Below are positions 1 to 5,886 of a stretch of 6,791 nucleotides of DNA, piece by piece. Where the stretch lies: contig JADFLK010000121.1 of assembly GCA_022564455.1 (NCBI GenBank), positions 1 through 6,791 on the forward strand, given 5' to 3'. Below the pieces are notes generated by a model that was not told where the DNA came from, did no database searches, and saw only the letters and a list, made by a program, of their open reading frames with translations. The translations under genes were made by a program, and so were the position numbers. The stretch is from Bacteroidota bacterium. GTDB taxonomy: Bacteria; Bacteroidota; Rhodothermia; Rhodothermales; Rubricoccaceae. How positions within the stretch are numbered: the stretch's first letter is position 1; every line of letters begins with the position of its first letter.

Positions 1-65
1 CGGGTCGAAACATAGAGTTTCTCAACGGCTCGGCTACCATTCTGATGCACAGTGAGTCGAAGCAT
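1..65 (-). CDS. Possible 5' end of a divergent gene cut by the left window edge
   Basis: On the minus strand an ATG at 65-63 opens a frame that stays open to the window edge, giving about 21 residues beginning MLRLTVHQNG. The alternating hydrophobic start followed by a charged turn resembles the first strand of small beta domains such as FHA, but this is only an impression from too few residues to name a family. A gene starting here would be divergent from the DUF4837 gene, which would place the repeat element at 122-284 in the shared intergenic region, a common place for such elements. The competing reading is a + strand frame (frame 3) open from the left edge through to 269; it has the better third-position GC but would have to end inside the repeat element. 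Neither reading is secure. Confidence 0.22.
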   Translation of the reverse strand, partial: MLRLTVHQNGSRAVEKLYVST

Positions 66-121
66 TTCACCGACGTGGACGATTCTCGACGGGCCGGCAA
101 CCCGTGTCACCGACCTCCTAA

Positions 122-138
122 GAGGCTGTTGAAAAACT
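122..138 (+). repeat. Left terminal inverted repeat of the 163-bp element
   Basis: This 17-nt repeat pairs with 268-284 with a single mismatch (A versus T at the 13th base). The first nine bases, GAGGCTGTT, together with the CTAA flank, recur exactly at 1796-1808. Confidence 0.65.
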
Positions 139-149
139 CCACCTACCTT

Positions 150-165
150 CCCGCCATACGGCGGG
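150..165. repeat. Small hairpin inside the MITE-like element
   Basis: CCCGCC at 150-155 pairs with GGCGGG at 160-165 across a four-base loop. It is a perfect 6-bp GC stem with no T-tract after it, so it is more likely part of the element's secondary structure than a terminator. Confidence 0.4.
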
Positions 166-267
166 ATTGCCCGATCTCTGCGTTGCGAAATACTCAACGA
201 ATCACCGATTCGCCTGCGATTTCGCGCCTCGATCTCGGCCAAGATTCGCGCGCCTCGCTTACGGCGT

Positions 268-284
268 AGTATTTCAACAGCCTC
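268..284 (-). repeat. Right terminal inverted repeat of the 163-bp element
   Basis: This is the inverted partner of 122-138, with 16 of 17 positions matching, and is followed directly by CTAG. A variant of its outer end (AACAGCCT, one base, then CTAA) recurs at 2776-2788. Confidence 0.65.
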
Positions 285-330
285 CTAGAGACGATCTTAC
301 GCCCTGCCTCCAATCCATCCCGGATCGCTC

Positions 331-1434
331 ATGCTCCGCCCCGCCGCCTTCGCACTGGCTGCCGCCCTCCTCCTCGCGGCCTGCGAAGCCCCCGCACCAC
401 CTAAGCCGAACGCCATCGGCGACCCGGGCGAGATCATCGTGGTGGCGGATTCGGCTACGTGGGATGGACCCGTGGGCGATGCCCTCCGAGCTACGCTTGG
501 CGCATCGGTCGCTCCTCCGCTAGGCGGCCTGGGCGACTTCCGCCTCACCCGGCACGACCTCACCAACGAAGCCTTCCGCTTCCTGCGGACCAACAAGAAC
601 CTGATTTTTGCAGCGGCGCTGGACGACACATCGGACGTGGCTCGCTTCCTGACGGCACGCCTAGATTCATCGGGCGCGGCCATGATTCGGGAAGGGCGAG
701 GCACCTCCGTCATCCCGCGCGAAGACATCTGGGCCCGAGGCCAGATTGTGGTGATGGCAGCCGCTGCCGACGACGCCACACTGGCCGAGGCCATCCTTGC
801 ACGTGCCGACACGCTCCACGCCGCGTTCACGGCGCAGGCCCTGCGGTACACCAAGATCGACATGTTCGGCCGGGGCCGGCAATCCAGAATAGAAGAGGAT
901 TTGCTGCTCGCCCACGGCTTCGCGGTCAACGTGCAGCACGACTATTTCTTCTCGCATGACACCACGCTGGTGGTGGATGGCCATGCCGGCCACTTCGTTC
1001 GGCTCCGCCGGGTGCTCTCCGATACGTGGCGCGATTTCTTCGTGTATTACGAGGATCTGCCGTCGGGGATCATCGACACGAACCATGTGGAGCACGTAAC
1101 CGACGTAGCCCTCGAGACGTTCGTCCGCGGCCAATACGACTCCGCGTACGTCGCGCTCGACCGGCGGCGCCCCATTCGCACCGACACGGTTCTGATCGGC
1201 GGCCGCGCGGCCATGCAAACACGCGGCCTCTGGCGCATGACGGCGGACCTCATGGGTGGGCCGTTCGTCCGCTACACGTTTTATGACACCGCGCAGCAGC
1301 GCCTCTACATCTTTTTCGGGATGATATACGCCCCGCAGCATCGTTTTCGTGGGCAGAAGCGCGAGTTCCTCCGCCAGATCGAAGTCATCGCACGGACGTT
1401 CAGGACAGCAGCACAGGTGGAGGCCGAGGAGTAG
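331..1434 (+). CDS. DUF4837 family lipoprotein
   Basis: This 367-residue protein is predicted to be exported and lipid-anchored. Residues 1-17 form a short hydrophobic signal ending in a lipobox, LAAC, with Cys18 as the acylation site; it is followed by a Pro-rich linker to about residue 29. The rest matches the DUF4837 family of Bacteroidota: the opening block GEIIVVADSATWDGPVGDAL (33-52), the central LRTNKNLI (85-92), and the C-terminal block GLWRM..LMGGPFVRYTFYD (299-319) followed by GMIYAP and KREFLRQIE. Length is close to what I recall as usual for the family, so it appears complete. The function of DUF4837 is not established. The ATG at 331 is chosen because it gives the intact lipoprotein signal; no Shine-Dalgarno is visible. 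The next gene follows after 29 nt on the same strand. Confidence 0.85.
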   Translation: MLRPAAFALAAALLLAACEAPAPPKPNAIGDPGEIIVVADSATWDGPVGDALRATLGASVAPPLGGLGDFRLTRHDLTNEAFRFLRTNKNLIFAAALDDTSDVARFLTARLDSSGAAMIREGRGTSVIPREDIWARGQIVVMAAAADDATLAEAILARADTLHAAFTAQALRYTKIDMFGRGRQSRIEEDLLLAHGFAVNVQHDYFFSHDTTLVVDGHAGHFVRLRRVLSDTWRDFFVYYEDLPSGIIDTNHVEHVTDVALETFVRGQYDSAYVALDRRRPIRTDTVLIGGRAAMQTRGLWRMTADLMGGPFVRYTFYDTAQQRLYIFFGMIYAPQHRFRGQKREFLRQIEVIARTFRTAAQVEAEE

Positions 1435-1463
1435 TTTCTCATCCAACGCAGACCGGCCCACGT

Positions 1464-1799
1464 ATGAAAAAGAAACTTCTGGATATCGCCCATGCGCGCA
1501 GCGGCGACAAGGGCGACGCCGTGAATGTGGGCCTCATTGCCCGCGACCCGGCGTACTACGATTTCCTCCGCGACACGATCACGACGGAACGTGTCCGGAA
1601 GCATTTCGGCCCGATGGTAAAGGGTGAGGTGGAGCGGTTTGAACTCCCCAACCTGTCGGCACTCAACTTCCTGCTGCACGAGGCCCTCGGAGGCGGCGGC
1701 ACCGTATCGCTGAAGCTCGACGCTCAGGGAAAGACGTACGCTGCGCATCTCTTGCGGATGGAAGTGGAGGTGCCGGATGCCTTGTTGGAATCCACCTAA
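1464..1799 (+). CDS. AtuA-like ferredoxin-fold domain protein (stand-alone)
   Basis: This 111-residue protein consists only of the small ferredoxin-like domain normally found at the C terminus of AtuA/DUF1446 proteins, or encoded just beside them. Visible signatures are the N-terminal LDIAHARSGDKGDAVNVGLIA (residues 6-26), the middle ELPNLSALNFLLHEALGGGGTVSLKLD (60-86), and QGK...HLLRMEVEVP near the end. AtuA-type proteins are linked to acyclic terpene and branched-chain acyl-CoA catabolism, but the molecular role of this domain alone is unknown. There is no DUF1446 partner in the window; the neighbours are two lipoprotein genes. No signal peptide is present, so it is cytoplasmic. The stop codon lies inside a CTAA that forms the possible flank of a transposon-like end. 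Confidence 0.85.
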   Translation: MKKKLLDIAHARSGDKGDAVNVGLIARDPAYYDFLRDTITTERVRKHFGPMVKGEVERFELPNLSALNFLLHEALGGGGTVSLKLDAQGKTYAAHLLRMEVEVPDALLEST

Positions 1800-1808
1800 G
1801 AGGCTGTT
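1800..1808 (+). repeat. Solo MITE-end-like sequence with CTAA flank
   Basis: CTAA (1796-1799) followed by GAGGCTGTT (1800-1808) repeats exactly the flank and outer end of the element at 122-284; counting one more base, 14 nt are identical (117-130 and 1795-1808). Similarity stops after that. It could be a degenerate or solo end, or chance. Confidence 0.35.
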
Positions 1809-1815
1809 CACAGGA

Positions 1816-2145
1816 ATGCTAGTCCGGATTTTTACCTCTACCCTGGCGGTATTGTGCGTGCTCATGGTGTGTGGCAGTTGCTCGGGCAGCGAGGCACCGT
1901 CGGACGACGTGGTGGTAGACAGCCTTCATGCCGAGATCCTGATTGACCTCCATTTGGCCGACGCCCGCGCCGAGGTGACTGGTGAGCCGAGCGACAGCCT
2001 ACGCAGTGTAGCTCTGGCCATCCACCAACTGGACTCCCTGGCGCTGAAGACCATCCTTGATCGATATGCTCAGCACCCGGAAGAGGCCGTTGCTCTCTAC
2101 GAACAGGCCGGCGAGCAACTCACTACCGAGCGGCGCGGTCGGTAA
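1816..2145 (+). CDS. Small DUF4296-like lipoprotein
   Basis: This 109-residue protein has a lipoprotein signal at residues 1-21 with a CGSC lipobox, making Cys22 the likely acylated residue. After a short Ser/Asp linker the body is alpha-helical and resembles DUF4296 in order and spacing: an EILIDLHLADARAE helix (40-53), a second helix with LDSLALKTILDRYAQHPEEAV, and a last helix LYEQAGEQL. DUF4296 proteins are small Bacteroidota lipoproteins of unknown function. An in-frame ATG at 1777 exists, but it overlaps the preceding gene and would put 13 polar residues before the signal, so 1816 is preferred; AGGA sits directly before it. The gap to the preceding gene is 16 nt, suggesting co-transcription. 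Family assignment is from memory of the pattern and is moderately sure. Confidence 0.65.
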   Translation: MLVRIFTSTLAVLCVLMVCGSCSGSEAPSDDVVVDSLHAEILIDLHLADARAEVTGEPSDSLRSVALAIHQLDSLALKTILDRYAQHPEEAVALYEQAGEQLTTERRGR

Positions 2146-2236
2146 AAACTGCAAGAATGCTGCGAACGCGCTGGGAATAACTACCATAGATGCAGAGTTT
2201 GCTGGGCTCACTGCCGTTTGTACACCAACCACCTGC

Positions 2237-2731
2237 ATGGACATCCAGATATTCACTGCCGGAGGCACTATCGACAAGGTGTACTTTGATGCAAAGAGTG
2301 AATACGCCGTAGGAGATCCGCAGATTACCGACATCATGCAGGTGGCCCGGGTCGGTTTCGATTTTAGCTGCGAAGTCCTCATCCAAAAGGACAGCCTGGA
2401 CATGACGGACACCGACCGCGACCACATCGCCCGGCGGATTGCGGCCTCCAGCGCCGATCGCATCATCCTCACGCACGGCACCGATACCATGGTTGAAACG
2501 GCCAAAGCGGTAGCTGAGCGTCTGGGTCCCGATCCTGAAAAAACCGTCGTTCTGGTGGGGTCACTCGCTCCAGCCCGCTTCAAGAACTCGGACGCCGAGT
2601 TCAACATCGGGTTTGCGGCAGCGGCCGTCCAAACCCTGCCACCGGGTGTTCACATTACGATGAACGGGCAGGTGTTCGATCCACGCGAGGTCCGCAAGAA
2701 CCGTAGCGAGAACCGATTTGAGGTGCTCTAA
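2237..2731 (+). CDS. Short asparaginase-fold protein (N-terminal domain only)
   Basis: This 164-residue protein corresponds to the N-terminal domain of the bacterial asparaginase/glutaminase fold and belongs to the short single-domain type found in Bacteroidota and proteobacteria. Seen motifs are the first active-site loop FTAGGTIDKVYFDAKSEY (6-23), KDSLDMTDTDR (51-61), the second active-site loop ILTHGTDTM (77-85) with Thr82-Asp83, GSLAPARFKNSDAEFNIG (108-125) and MNGQVFDPREVRKN (142-155). The known family reaction is hydrolysis of L-asparagine to aspartate and ammonia, but activity of the short forms is poorly documented. In classical enzymes the first loop reads xTGGTI with Thr as nucleophile; here that position is Ala8, with a Thr one residue earlier. 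The ATG at 2237 is chosen because the fold starts there; upstream frame residues look non-coding. No signal peptide, so cytoplasmic. It follows the DUF4296-like gene by 91 nt. Confidence 0.85.
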   Translation: MDIQIFTAGGTIDKVYFDAKSEYAVGDPQITDIMQVARVGFDFSCEVLIQKDSLDMTDTDRDHIARRIAASSADRIILTHGTDTMVETAKAVAERLGPDPEKTVVLVGSLAPARFKNSDAEFNIGFAAAAVQTLPPGVHITMNGQVFDPREVRKNRSENRFEVL

Positions 2732-2747
2732 CCGGATCGGCCGGTTA
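2729..2747 (+). terminator. Hairpin over the asparaginase stop codon
   Basis: TAACCGG (2729-2735) pairs perfectly with CCGGTTA (2741-2747) around a five-base loop, and the TAA stop codon is the first arm of the stem. No run of T follows, only an A+T-rich TAAATAG, so intrinsic termination would be weak. It lies at the boundary between the small-gene cluster and the propeller array, where a terminator is expected. Confidence 0.3.
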
Positions 2748-2802
2748 TAAATAGTACCCTCAGAATCCCCTGCCTAACAGCCTGCTAATTTCTTAGCTTC
2801 TC
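2745..2802 (+). promoter_or_regulatory. Candidate promoter region ahead of the propeller array
   Basis: This is the longest gap before a + strand gene downstream of position 331 (107 nt to the chosen start) and it is clearly richer in A+T than its surroundings, with TTATAAATAG at 2745-2754 and a CTAATTTCTTAG stretch at 2785-2796. The latter partly fits the Bacteroidota -7 element TAnnTTTG. No convincing -35 or -33 partner at correct spacing was found, so only the general location is supported. Confidence 0.22.
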
Positions 2803-2838
2803 ATGCTCCTCTCACGACACTTATCCTCCACCACACCT

Positions 2839-4344
2839 ATGCATCGTCACTTCTCTCTCTTCGCCATCGCCTGCTCCTTGCTTCTTCTGGCATCCCCAGC
2901 CAGTGCTCAACATATCGCCTGTACCGGCGGGAGCGCCGGCGCCTATTCTTGCGACAGCGTTGACCTTGAAAGCGTGGTGTCGTTGAGCGCGATGAATGCG
3001 ACCTATGCCAACGACATCTGGGGGTGGACCGACCCTATGAACGGAAATGAATATGCTCTCGTAGGCCTCAGCGACGGAACCGCTTTTGTGGACATCTCCG
3101 ACCCCAATGCCCCGGTGAACCTCGGCAAGATGCCGAGCGCGACCGGGTCTTCGCTGTGGCGCGACATCAAGGTCTACGAAAACCACGCCTTTGTAGTCGC
3201 GGACAATGCCGGAGACCATGGGATGCAGGTATTCGACCTGACGAGATTACGCTCTGTGACAAATCCTCCTGAGACGTTCACAGCCGATGCCAACTACAAC
3301 GGGGTTTCCGGCAACAGGCCCAACGGTTCGCATAACATTGCCATAAACGAAGACTCAGGATTTGCATACATCATCGGTTCTGACGATTGTGCCGGCGGCC
3401 TGCACATGGTCAATATTCAGACACCGACAAGCCCGACGTTCGCCGGCTGCTTCTCCAGCGATGGATACACCCACGATGTGCAGTGTGTGAACTACACCGG
3501 TCCGGATGCTGATTACAGCGGAAGTGAAATCTGCGTCGCATCAAACACGGACACCATCACCATTGTTGATGTAACCAACAAATCGAACCCGGTAATGATT
3601 TCGCAAGGCCTCTATCCGAACCCCGGCTACACACATCAGGGTTGGTTTACGGAGGATCAGCGATTCTTTCTCGTCGACGACGAGTCGGATCACTCGGCCT
3701 CGCCGACCACGCGCACCATCATTATGGATCTGGAGGATCTCGACAATCCCTCCTTCGATTTCTTTCACTTCGGCCCCAACGATGCGCGCGATCATAATCT
3801 GTACGTGCGCGGCCATTTCGCCTTTCTCAGTAATTACTCTGGCGGACTACGCGTCGTTGATCTGGATGGTATTGAAAGCGGCGTGCTAGTTGACGTTGGT
3901 TTTTTTGACACTTATCCGGCAAACAACAACTACAGCTTTGAGGGCCAGTGGAGCAACTACCCGTTCTTCCCAAGTGGTACACTCATCGCTACGGATCAGG
4001 ACAGCGGCCTGTTCATCCTGAAGACTACCTTCCCGATCACTACGGACGCGACGGCACCGGTTGAGGCGCCAGGCGAAGACGGGTATTCACTCTCGTCTGC
4101 GTATCCGAACCCGTTCGCCGACGGCACACGACTCACGCTATCGGTTGCCCGCGCGCAGCACGTGACCGCAGAGGTGCTCGACATCACAGGCCGCCGAGTT
4201 AAGATGGTGTACGACGGCACCGTATCGTCGGGCGCATCCACAACACTGAAGATTGAAGGAACCGATCTCCCTGTTGGTCTCTACCTCATCCGCGTGACCG
4301 GCGAAGACTTCTCGACTACACGACGCATCTCGCTCGTCCGCTAG
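2839..4344 (+). CDS. Choice-of-anchor B family secreted beta-propeller, copy 1
   Basis: This 501-residue exported protein has a signal peptide at residues 1-23 (cleavage likely ASA|QH). The choice-of-anchor B propeller follows (about 24-400), built of LVIVD-like repeats such as YALVGLSDGTAFVDIS and ITIVDVTNKSNP. A type IX secretion type A sorting domain closes it (about 415-501) with AYPNPF, LDITGRRV and GLYLIRVTGEDF. Each blade region holds a histidine motif: His127 (DHGMQVFD), His165 (SHNIAIN), His212 (THDVQC), His266 (THQGW) and His319 (DHNLYV). Cys28 and Cys38 may form a disulfide. The ATG at 2839 is preferred over one 36 nt upstream because it starts a normal signal peptide, as in the paralogs. 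The protein is probably released or surface-attached through the type IX system; the family's activity is not known. Copy 2 starts 14 nt downstream. Confidence 0.88.
   Translation: MHRHFSLFAIACSLLLLASPASAQHIACTGGSAGAYSCDSVDLESVVSLSAMNATYANDIWGWTDPMNGNEYALVGLSDGTAFVDISDPNAPVNLGKMPSATGSSLWRDIKVYENHAFVVADNAGDHGMQVFDLTRLRSVTNPPETFTADANYNGVSGNRPNGSHNIAINEDSGFAYIIGSDDCAGGLHMVNIQTPTSPTFAGCFSSDGYTHDVQCVNYTGPDADYSGSEICVASNTDTITIVDVTNKSNPVMISQGLYPNPGYTHQGWFTEDQRFFLVDDESDHSASPTTRTIIMDLEDLDNPSFDFFHFGPNDARDHNLYVRGHFAFLSNYSGGLRVVDLDGIESGVLVDVGFFDTYPANNNYSFEGQWSNYPFFPSGTLIATDQDSGLFILKTTFPITTDATAPVEAPGEDGYSLSSAYPNPFADGTRLTLSVARAQHVTAEVLDITGRRVKMVYDGTVSSGASTTLKIEGTDLPVGLYLIRVTGEDFSTTRRISLVR
4093..4116 (+). 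repeat. 24-bp exact direct repeat in the sorting-domain coding region (copy 1 side)
   Basis: The bases coding for SSAYPNPF in copy 1 are identical to 5622-5645 in copy 2 over 24 nt, including wobble positions. It sits inside a longer stretch of high DNA similarity covering the sorting domain. Confidence 0.7.
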
Positions 4345-4358
4345 ACTAACCCACTGGC

Positions 4359-5873
4359 ATGGCAATCATCCGCACCATACTCGTAGCCCTAGTAACCCTT
4401 GCGGCTACCGGGCCGGTTCTTCAGGCACAACCGTTCGCGGTCTGTTCTGGCGGAATGGCAGATGGCTTTCCGTGCGACCAAGTCGATCTGTCCGCCAACC
4501 TCCCGGCCTCGACGTTTGACGCTTCCTTCGCCAACGATATCTGGGGGTGGACGGACCCACAAGACGGCAGCGAATATGCGCTACTAGGTCTGGATAATGG
4601 GGTTGCGTTTGTAAACGTAACCGATCCCGCATCGCTTGTCTATCTGGGCAAGCTGCCTACAGCCACAACAACCTCAGTATGGCGAGACATTAAGGTGTAC
4701 GAGAATTACGCCTTTGTCGTCGCGGACTTTGCGAGCGACCACGGAATGCAAATCTTCGATCTGACGAGACTACGAGACGTTGCGAGTCCACCGGAGACCT
4801 TTACGGAAGACGCCAACTACAATGGCATTGTAGGTAACGAGCCAAACAGCACACACAACATCGCCATCAACGAAGATTCCGGCTTTGCCTATCTCGTGGG
4901 CTCGGACGACTGCGCGGGCGGCCTGCACATGGTCAACATTCAGAATCCACTAAGCCCAACATTTGCCGGGTGTTTTTCCGATGATGGGGTGACGCACGAT
5001 GTGCAATGTGTAACCTATGCGGGGCCCGATACAGATTATACGGGAAGCGAGGTCTGCATTGCCTCAAACGAGGACACCATCACAATTGTAGATGTGACGG
5101 ACAAGGCAAACCCTGTGCTGGTCTCGCAGGGCCATTACCCCAACCCAGGCTTCGCGCACCAGGGCTGGCTTACGGAGGATCATCGGTACTTCCTCCTTGA
5201 CGACGAGTTGGATGAGATCTTTGGGGCGACATCGAACACGCGGACAATCATTTTCGACCTCGCGGATCTCGACAACCCCGATTTCCACGCGTTCTACTTT
5301 GCCACAAGCGGATCGACCGATCACAACCTGTACATCCGAGGCAACCACGCTTTTCAAAGCAATTACAACTCGGGGCTCCGAATCCTGGACCTCACCGATA
5401 TCGAAAGCGGAATCCTTACAGAGAAAGCGTATTTCGATACGTATCCTACCAACGATGACGCCGGATTCAGCGGGCAATGGAGCAACTACCCGTTCTTCGA
5501 GAGCGAAAACATTATTGTAAGCGACGGTACGAACGGCCTTTTTGTCCTGAAGCCGACCTTTGCGCTCGATACTGCCGGCCAGGCCCCTCTCGAATCTCCC
5601 GGCGAAGACGGCTATGCCCTGTCGTCTGCGTATCCGAACCCGTTCAGTGCAGGCACGCGGCTTACACTCTCGGTTGCCAGCGCACAGCACGTCTCCGCAG
5701 AGGTACTTGACATCACAGGCCGCCGTGTTGCAACGGTGTACGACGGCTCTGTAACACCGGGCGCATCTCTTACCCTTACGGTTGACGGCGCCGGCCTCCC
5801 ATCGGGCCTCTACCTCGTCCGCGTGACCGGCGAGGATTTCTCCACCACGCGCCGTATCTCGCTGGTGCGCTAA
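4359..5873 (+). CDS. Choice-of-anchor B family secreted beta-propeller, copy 2
   Basis: This 504-residue paralog of the preceding gene is roughly 70% identical by eye over the propeller. Its signal peptide spans residues 1-23 (cleavage near LQA|QP). The mature start has the CSGGMADGFPC cysteine pair (Cys29, Cys39), followed by LVIVD-like repeats such as YALLGLDNGVAFVNVTDP and ITIVDVTDKANP. The histidine motifs sit at His128, His166, His213, His267 and His322, and the block QWSNYPFF at 373-380. The tail from about residue 416 is a type A sorting domain with AYPNPF, LDITGRRV and GLYLVRVTGEDF, closely matching copy 1 at both protein and DNA level. The loop after TEDHRYFLLDDELDE is three residues longer than in copy 1. 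The gaps of 14 and 13 nt to the neighbouring copies suggest one transcript. The biochemical role is unknown. Confidence 0.88.
   Translation: MAIIRTILVALVTLAATGPVLQAQPFAVCSGGMADGFPCDQVDLSANLPASTFDASFANDIWGWTDPQDGSEYALLGLDNGVAFVNVTDPASLVYLGKLPTATTTSVWRDIKVYENYAFVVADFASDHGMQIFDLTRLRDVASPPETFTEDANYNGIVGNEPNSTHNIAINEDSGFAYLVGSDDCAGGLHMVNIQNPLSPTFAGCFSDDGVTHDVQCVTYAGPDTDYTGSEVCIASNEDTITIVDVTDKANPVLVSQGHYPNPGFAHQGWLTEDHRYFLLDDELDEIFGATSNTRTIIFDLADLDNPDFHAFYFATSGSTDHNLYIRGNHAFQSNYNSGLRILDLTDIESGILTEKAYFDTYPTNDDAGFSGQWSNYPFFESENIIVSDGTNGLFVLKPTFALDTAGQAPLESPGEDGYALSSAYPNPFSAGTRLTLSVASAQHVSAEVLDITGRRVATVYDGSVTPGASLTLTVDGAGLPSGLYLVRVTGEDFSTTRRISLVR
5622..5645 (+). repeat. 24-bp exact direct repeat in the sorting-domain coding region (copy 2 side)
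   Basis: This is the partner of 4093-4116. The distance between the two is 1529 bp, about the length of one gene plus gap, as expected for a tandem gene duplication. Confidence 0.7.
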
Positions 5874-5886
5874 CCCCCTTTCTGCC

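Larger units (their letters stand above)
122..284. mobile_element. MITE-like element with terminal inverted repeats
   Basis: The left end, 122-138 (GAGGCTGTTGAAAAACT), matches the reverse complement of 268-284 (AGTATTTCAACAGCCTC) at 16 of 17 positions. The bases outside are CTAA (118-121) and CTAG (285-288); both fit the YTAR target known for IS5-group transposases, although they are not identical as a perfect duplication would be. The 163-bp body has no credible coding frame of its own and contains a 6-bp hairpin near the left end. A short body, terminal repeats and no transposase make a non-autonomous element mobilised in trans the best reading. The ends resemble termini seen on many bacterial insertion sequences, but the parent family cannot be named from this window. 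Confidence 0.62.

Noticed and set aside
150..165. GC hairpin as an intrinsic terminator
   Set aside because: No T-tract follows and it lies within the inverted-repeat-bounded element; it is better explained as part of that element.
167..523. + strand frame starting in the mobile element and overlapping the DUF4837 gene
   Set aside because: The translation is rich in Pro, Arg and Ser with no domain, and overlaps the lipoprotein gene in another frame.
667..1461. Long open frame on the minus strand opposite the DUF4837 gene
   Set aside because: It lies entirely antisense to a gene with recognisable conserved blocks; long antisense frames are expected in GC-rich coding DNA, and its translation shows no family features.
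1777..1815. Earlier ATG for the DUF4296-like lipoprotein, overlapping the previous gene
   Set aside because: It would add 13 non-signal residues before the lipoprotein signal; the ATG at 1816 gives a standard lipoprotein N terminus.
2803..2838. Upstream ATG giving propeller copy 1 a 12-residue extension
   Set aside because: The extension places a polar stretch before an otherwise normal signal peptide; the paralogs begin directly with theirs, so 2839 is preferred.
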